From: Crotalaria pallida
Taxonomy: Eukaryota > Streptophyta > Magnoliopsida > Fabales > Fabaceae
Assembly (NCBI GenBank): GCA_037953625.1
Contig: CM075652.1
Location: 35,086,501-35,150,500, forward strand
DNA: 64,000 nt
Reading direction: 5' to 3'
Shown here piece by piece: positions 59,688-64,000 of the stretch. How positions within the stretch are numbered: the stretch's first letter is position 1; the number at the start of each line of letters is the position of its first letter. Both the position numbers and the translations under genes were made by a program. A model generated the notes under the pieces. It saw only the letters and a program-made list of their open reading frames with translations. It was not told where the DNA came from and did not search any database.

Positions 59688-62600
59688 TGTAACACCCCTC
59701 AAATTCCTCGTACTGTTTTAATCTCTAAAAAGAATTATTTTTGAGAAAAGTATTTTTGAAAGAATATTTTCTTAAATAAATTTCCAAATTCACGTTTTCA
59801 AAGTGTTGAGTGATTTTAAAGAAATGATTTTTTTTCATGAAATAATGTTATGATTTTTAAAGTTGATTTTTGGAAATGCTTATGTGTTTAAGATTCTTTT
59901 AGTGAAATGGTGAATTTTTCAACAAGAAACTATTTTATGAAAAGGTGATTTAATTTCTAAAAATATGTGCTTGATAATTTTGGGTGTTATTGTGATTAAT
60001 ATACATGAATGATTTATTTTCTATGTGTGTACATGTATGCATGTGTATGTACGGTTTTTGTATGTATGTATGTTTAGGGTTATGTGGAATTTTGATTAGT
60101 GGAAGAGCATGATTATATATGCATGTATGTGTGTAACGTGTAGATGCATGAATGTGGGTGTGATTGATATGTGTATGTGTGAATATATGTGTGTGCCGTG
60201 TATATATGTGTGTGTGGGGAAAGCCTAGAAATTTCTTTTAGTGCTAGCCAAGTAACCAAATCCTAACCAAACCCTAACTAAATGGTGGAAACCCTAATGG
60301 ATTGTCAACTAGTCTTTGCCCCTAAGTGACCCCTAAGCACCTAATGTTCCCTACATTGTCTCCTTAGAAATATTAACCTCCACCCATGCAATTTTATGGA
60401 GAACCGAAATTACCCCTCCCTCTAAAGATCATGGCCGAATTACCCAAGGACAAAATAGGAAGCCACGATTTGCTTATATAAGTCTTGGCCCTTTTGTGCA
60501 TTTCATTCATTTCTCACTTCATTTCTTCATTTCCTTCTTTCCAAACCAAACATAAGTCTAAAGAGCTCATCAACCTCATAGACTAAGAAAAAGAAAATAG
60601 AGAAAGAGAGAAGAAGAATAGGCCGTGAGTTAGGAGAAGAAAGAAGGAGAGGAGATCAAGCCCTAAACCTAGGAGTTCCTTGAAGATCAAGTACTTTAGA
60701 AGACCTTTCTTCTTGGTATAAACCGAAGATCCTAGAAGAATTAGAACTAGTTCTTGTTTTGTAATTTTGTAATTTTCTTCTCTTGCATGTTTATTTTATG
60801 GTTTGATTTGAGGTTGCATGTGATGTCTTACCTTGATCTTGATTTGTAATGAACTAAATGATGGACTCTATGATTCGGTTGGTGTTGTTTTCTTTTAGAT
60901 CTAAAGTTTTGTTTATGATCTTTGTGAATTTGAAGTAGATCTTCTTGCATGTTAGGTTTTAGTGATTAAAACCGTGAATCATGAGATGGTTATGTGTTTA
61001 TTTGGTGAATAAATGTTTGATCTAAACTAGTTTTTAATTTTTGGTCTTGCATGTTGTTTAATGATGACCTTGAACTCTTGCATGTCTTGATTTCTGGTTT
61101 GATCTTAAGAAAAGCTTTGATTTGTGTTTTGATCTTTGATTCTTGTTTCGATCTTTGATTTTGGTTTTGATCTTGATTTTGTTTTGGATTTTGTAAATGA
61201 TTTTTTTGAAACAAAAGCTTTCTTATTTTCCTTAAGTGTGTCTCGGTTTTGGGTCCCTTTTCATCTAAAATGATTTTTGTCTTTGATTTGTGTTTGTATG
61301 TTTAATTTCATGACTTGATCTACATGATTTAAATGCATGCATGTTGATGTTGAACTTTGAAAAGTTATTTTGAGAAACAAATTAAAGGTGTTTGTGTTGA
61401 TCTATGATTTTTATTTATTTTGGAAGAAAAGCATGAGATTTGATCATGCATGTTAAAATTTTTTTTGAAGATTATGTGTTCTTTCATTGCATGCCTCGGT
61501 TTTTGGAAGAAAATTAGGGAAACAAGTTTTAAAATGATTTTTGAGTATGAATATGATTTAATCTAAGTATTGATCTTATGCATGTTGTATTCGGCATGTT
61601 TAAATTAATATACATGCTCTTTTATTTTGTGGTAAGTTGATACATGTTAATATTGTGGTTTGATTTGATTTAAGAAAAATAAATTAAGGTTTGAATATTT
61701 TCTAAGCTTAAGCTCACGGTTTTGTTAGGAAAAAGGGAAGAAAATAATTCCATGATTTTGTGTGTGTGATGATGCATGAATCTTGCTTGGATTTGTAATA
61801 ATTTTCGGTCTATGCATGTTAGTTAGGTTAGAATTCTTTTCCATGAAGTAACCTAGGAATAATGAAGGTATTTTGTAAAATAATTGATTAGGAATAAGTT
61901 TTGTGTTTAAATAAATTTATGTGTGTGTATTCGGTTTGTGAGTCTAAGTGTGTTTAAATGTTTTTGTTTTATAAAAATGAAATGATTTTAAAGCAATTAT
62001 GTGTTGAATAATTGAATTAAGTGTTTGATTGTAAGAATGTTTGATTAAGAATGAATGCTTGGTTTGAAATCAAATTGAATAATTGATTAATTGTTTATGT
62101 GCCTTGATTTACCAAAGTATGTTGTTAATTGTGTGTATACTTGATCTTGAAAGTTATTTGGTTTAATTTATTTGAGTTTGTGAGGTTGTGTTTTTGGTTG
62201 TTTAAGATTTATTTTAACAAAAACCTGAGTTTTAATGTGGAGCTAAAAAGTATTTGAAACAAAAAGAGTTTTTACGATGTTTTCGGGTTTTATTAAATTG
62301 ATTTTTGTGAAACATTTCCTTGCTGTCCAAGTGTATTTTAAAGTTGTTTTTGATTTCTAAAATTGAGTTCATGAGACTCAAAGTTTGGTTTTCAAATGAT
62401 AATTGATTTTAGAAAAACCCGGATTGAAACCGGTGAATTTTTCGGTGTTTTTGAATGAGGTTAAGGTGCTGTCCAAGACGGACCAGCAACCTAACCAATC
62501 GATTTAAATTATTCTATTTAATGTTTTCAAAATGGTTTTTAAGTATTTGAAGAACTAAGAAATGTTTGAGTCATTTTAAGAAAACAATCATGTTTTAAGA

Positions 62601-64000
62601 TTTCCGACGAAGAATGAAAAGCGTTTTAAGTTAAGGAAAGATTTTCTCAATAAAAGTCAGTAATGAAAATGTGTTTTAATTAATTCGAGGGATGTTACAG
62701 ACGAGGGATTAAGGCAGTGGCAGCAACCAAGATTAGAGAAGACGGTGCACATTTAATCGCTGGACCTCAGGTGAGAGAGTAGCTTTCCTAAGACACCGTG
62801 GTAGTAGGTGTTGTATTAAGACGTTCCATATCAGCTCAAAGATCGGAACTCAGTGGTTCTGAGTCAGTAGTATAGTGGCAATTGTTTGCATTGTGTGGTC
62901 ACCTATATGAAGAGGACAAAAACCACAATGTTGTGCGTGATGTTTGTATGCTTATGATGTGTTATTATAATTGTTTATCTATGCATGCTGATATCTTAAA
63001 TTGTTAAAATGAAATAATGTGGAGTGATTGGTAATAAGAGTAAGAGAGAGTAGAAATAAAAGACACCAAGAAAAGAGATAACCCTTGTTTGGCTTAAGTC
63101 CTTATGGAAGGAGGCTGTCTTGATAAGACATTAAGAAAGGAGATGATGATAAGAGAATTGAGATGATGATTGGAAAAGAGATACAGAGATGAGGATGGAA
63201 AAGGTTTCAAGATAACGATGTGAATGAGCCAGAGCTGGGAAGGAACGTTGATGATGTATGGAAAGTGAAAAGTGATGAGAGTGAAGCTTGATTCTTTGAT
63301 TTCGTTTTCTTGGACTGAGACTGGTGTTGAGTAGAGCTTGCTCCTCCACTAGTTCTCAAGAAGAGAAAGTTTTTGAGAAAAACTTTTGAAAAGAAATTTT
63401 GAAAAGGTTTTCGAAAATGAGATTTTTGGAAAGGACTTATGAAAAGAATTTTTGAAAAGAGTTTGCGAACTAAAATTTTTTTTGAAAAGAATATATGAAA
63501 TGAAATTTTGAAGGGGTTCCCAAAATGAGAAAAGTTTTCCAAAAGATATTTTCGAAAAGAAATTACGAAAAGAGATTTTTGAAAAAGGATTTCGAAAAGA
63601 GATTTTTGAAATGAGTCTTCGAAAGGAGATTTTCGAAAAGAATTATGAAATGAAATATTTTTAGAAAAGGATTCATGAACTGAATTTTTTGAAAGTAGTT
63701 TTACGAAATGAAAATTTTTGAAAATAATTTGGTGAAATGAGATTTTTATGAAAAATTGTAAAGTGGGGTTTTCAAGAAAAGTTTATAAAAAGAGATTTTT
63801 GAGGAAATTCATAAAGGTTGTTTTTGAGAAAAGTTTTTGTAATGAGATTCAGGCTGTGAATGTGATCCCGCTCTGTGCCAAGTTGAGGAATGAAAGGAAA
63901 AGTGATGCAAAGATAGCGGTCGGGACTCATTGAAGGGATGTACGAAGGGTGAGCCGACCATTAGGTTAATAAGAAAGATAAAAGACTTTAAAAGACATTA
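59688..64000 (+). repeat. LTR C: very long gypsy LTR, runs off window
   Basis: It begins TGTAACACCCCTC at 59688 and aligns with A, B and D: TATATAAG at 60475, donor-like block 62769-62779, GAGCTTGCTCCTCCAC near 63336, low-complexity GAAAAG repeats, hairpin 63918-63959. From LTR B, about 1.5 kb should remain beyond 64000. Many CGGTTTT and CATGCATG motifs. No supportable ORF. Confidence 0.8.
63357..63850. repeat. Degenerate GAAAAGA/TTTTTGAAAAG repeat in LTR C
   Basis: About twenty imperfect units of roughly 20-30 bases such as GAAAAGAGATTTTTGAAA. Equivalent stretches lie in B (about 49040-49330) and, in reverse, in A (33080-33488 and 39253-39300). Confidence 0.8.

Noticed and set aside
62690..62700. 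GATGTTACA in LTR C as a possible LTR end
   Set aside because: No PBS follows, and the sequence continues in register with LTRs B and D well past it.

Overview
This window is plant nuclear DNA made almost entirely of nested LTR retrotransposons. I found no convincing host gene, rRNA, tRNA or CRISPR array. Several primer-binding sites match the 3' end of plant initiator tRNA-Met (TGGTATCAGAGC), the Ty3/gypsy and Sirevirus-type Ty1/copia proteins are plant types, and the DNA is AT-rich with many CATGCATG motifs. A eudicot is very likely. A legume is my guess, from general resemblance of the TAATCGATTA-rich LTRs and Sirevirus-like gag elements to legume repeats; I could not test it.

Layout, left to right. 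(1) 1-5050: Copia-1, a gag-only Sirevirus-like element on +, with its 5' LTR cut by the window edge. It sits in the 3' LTR of (2) Gypsy-1, a Tekay/Del-type Ty3/gypsy element on - (5051-15077) with decayed gag-pol and LTRs of about 5 kb. (3) 15078-about 22926: L1, a second gypsy element on +, in the 5' LTR of Gypsy-1. Its own LTR carries a solo LTR, F (16714-19741, TSD CACTT). (4) About 22927-25175: Copia-3, the truncated 5' end of a gag-type copia element on -. (5) 25176-32702: a Tat-lineage gypsy remnant on -, with one long pol frame broken by four stop codons and, antisense to it, a spliced plant-mobile-domain (PMD) gene. (6) 32703-43169: LTR A (-), fused in frame to the Tat pol and interrupted by (7) Copia-2 (33489-39252), a structurally complete young gag-only element with TSD AAAAC. 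(8) 43170-54453: LTR D (+), interrupted by solo LTR B (45346-51117). (9) 54454-57569: the last 31 bases of an internal region plus LTR E. (10) 57570-59687: unassigned DNA with an orphan ORF. (11) 59688-64000: LTR C (+), running off the window.

How it works together. Copia-1 and Copia-2 keep LTRs, PBS, polypurine tracts and an open gag but no protease, integrase or RT, so they would need an autonomous Sirevirus for mobility. Gypsy-1 and the Tat pol are broken. LTRs A, B, C, D and Gypsy-1 belong to one superfamily of very long LTRs (about 5-5.8 kb) sharing a splice-donor-like block; A-D also share a 42-base hairpin, and B and D a small 3'-terminal ORF. LTRs E and F form a second family.

Most worth a second look: the four-exon antisense PMD gene in the Tat remnant; palindromic TACTCGAGTA/TAATCGATTA arrays next to TATA boxes in LTRs of both copia and gypsy elements; an array of hairpins in the Gypsy-1 LTR with a constant loop and changing but still complementary stems; unrelated tandem arrays of the same roughly 40-bp pitch at the same position in homologous LTRs E and F; and PBS-like repeats in the 3' part of the gag-only copia elements.
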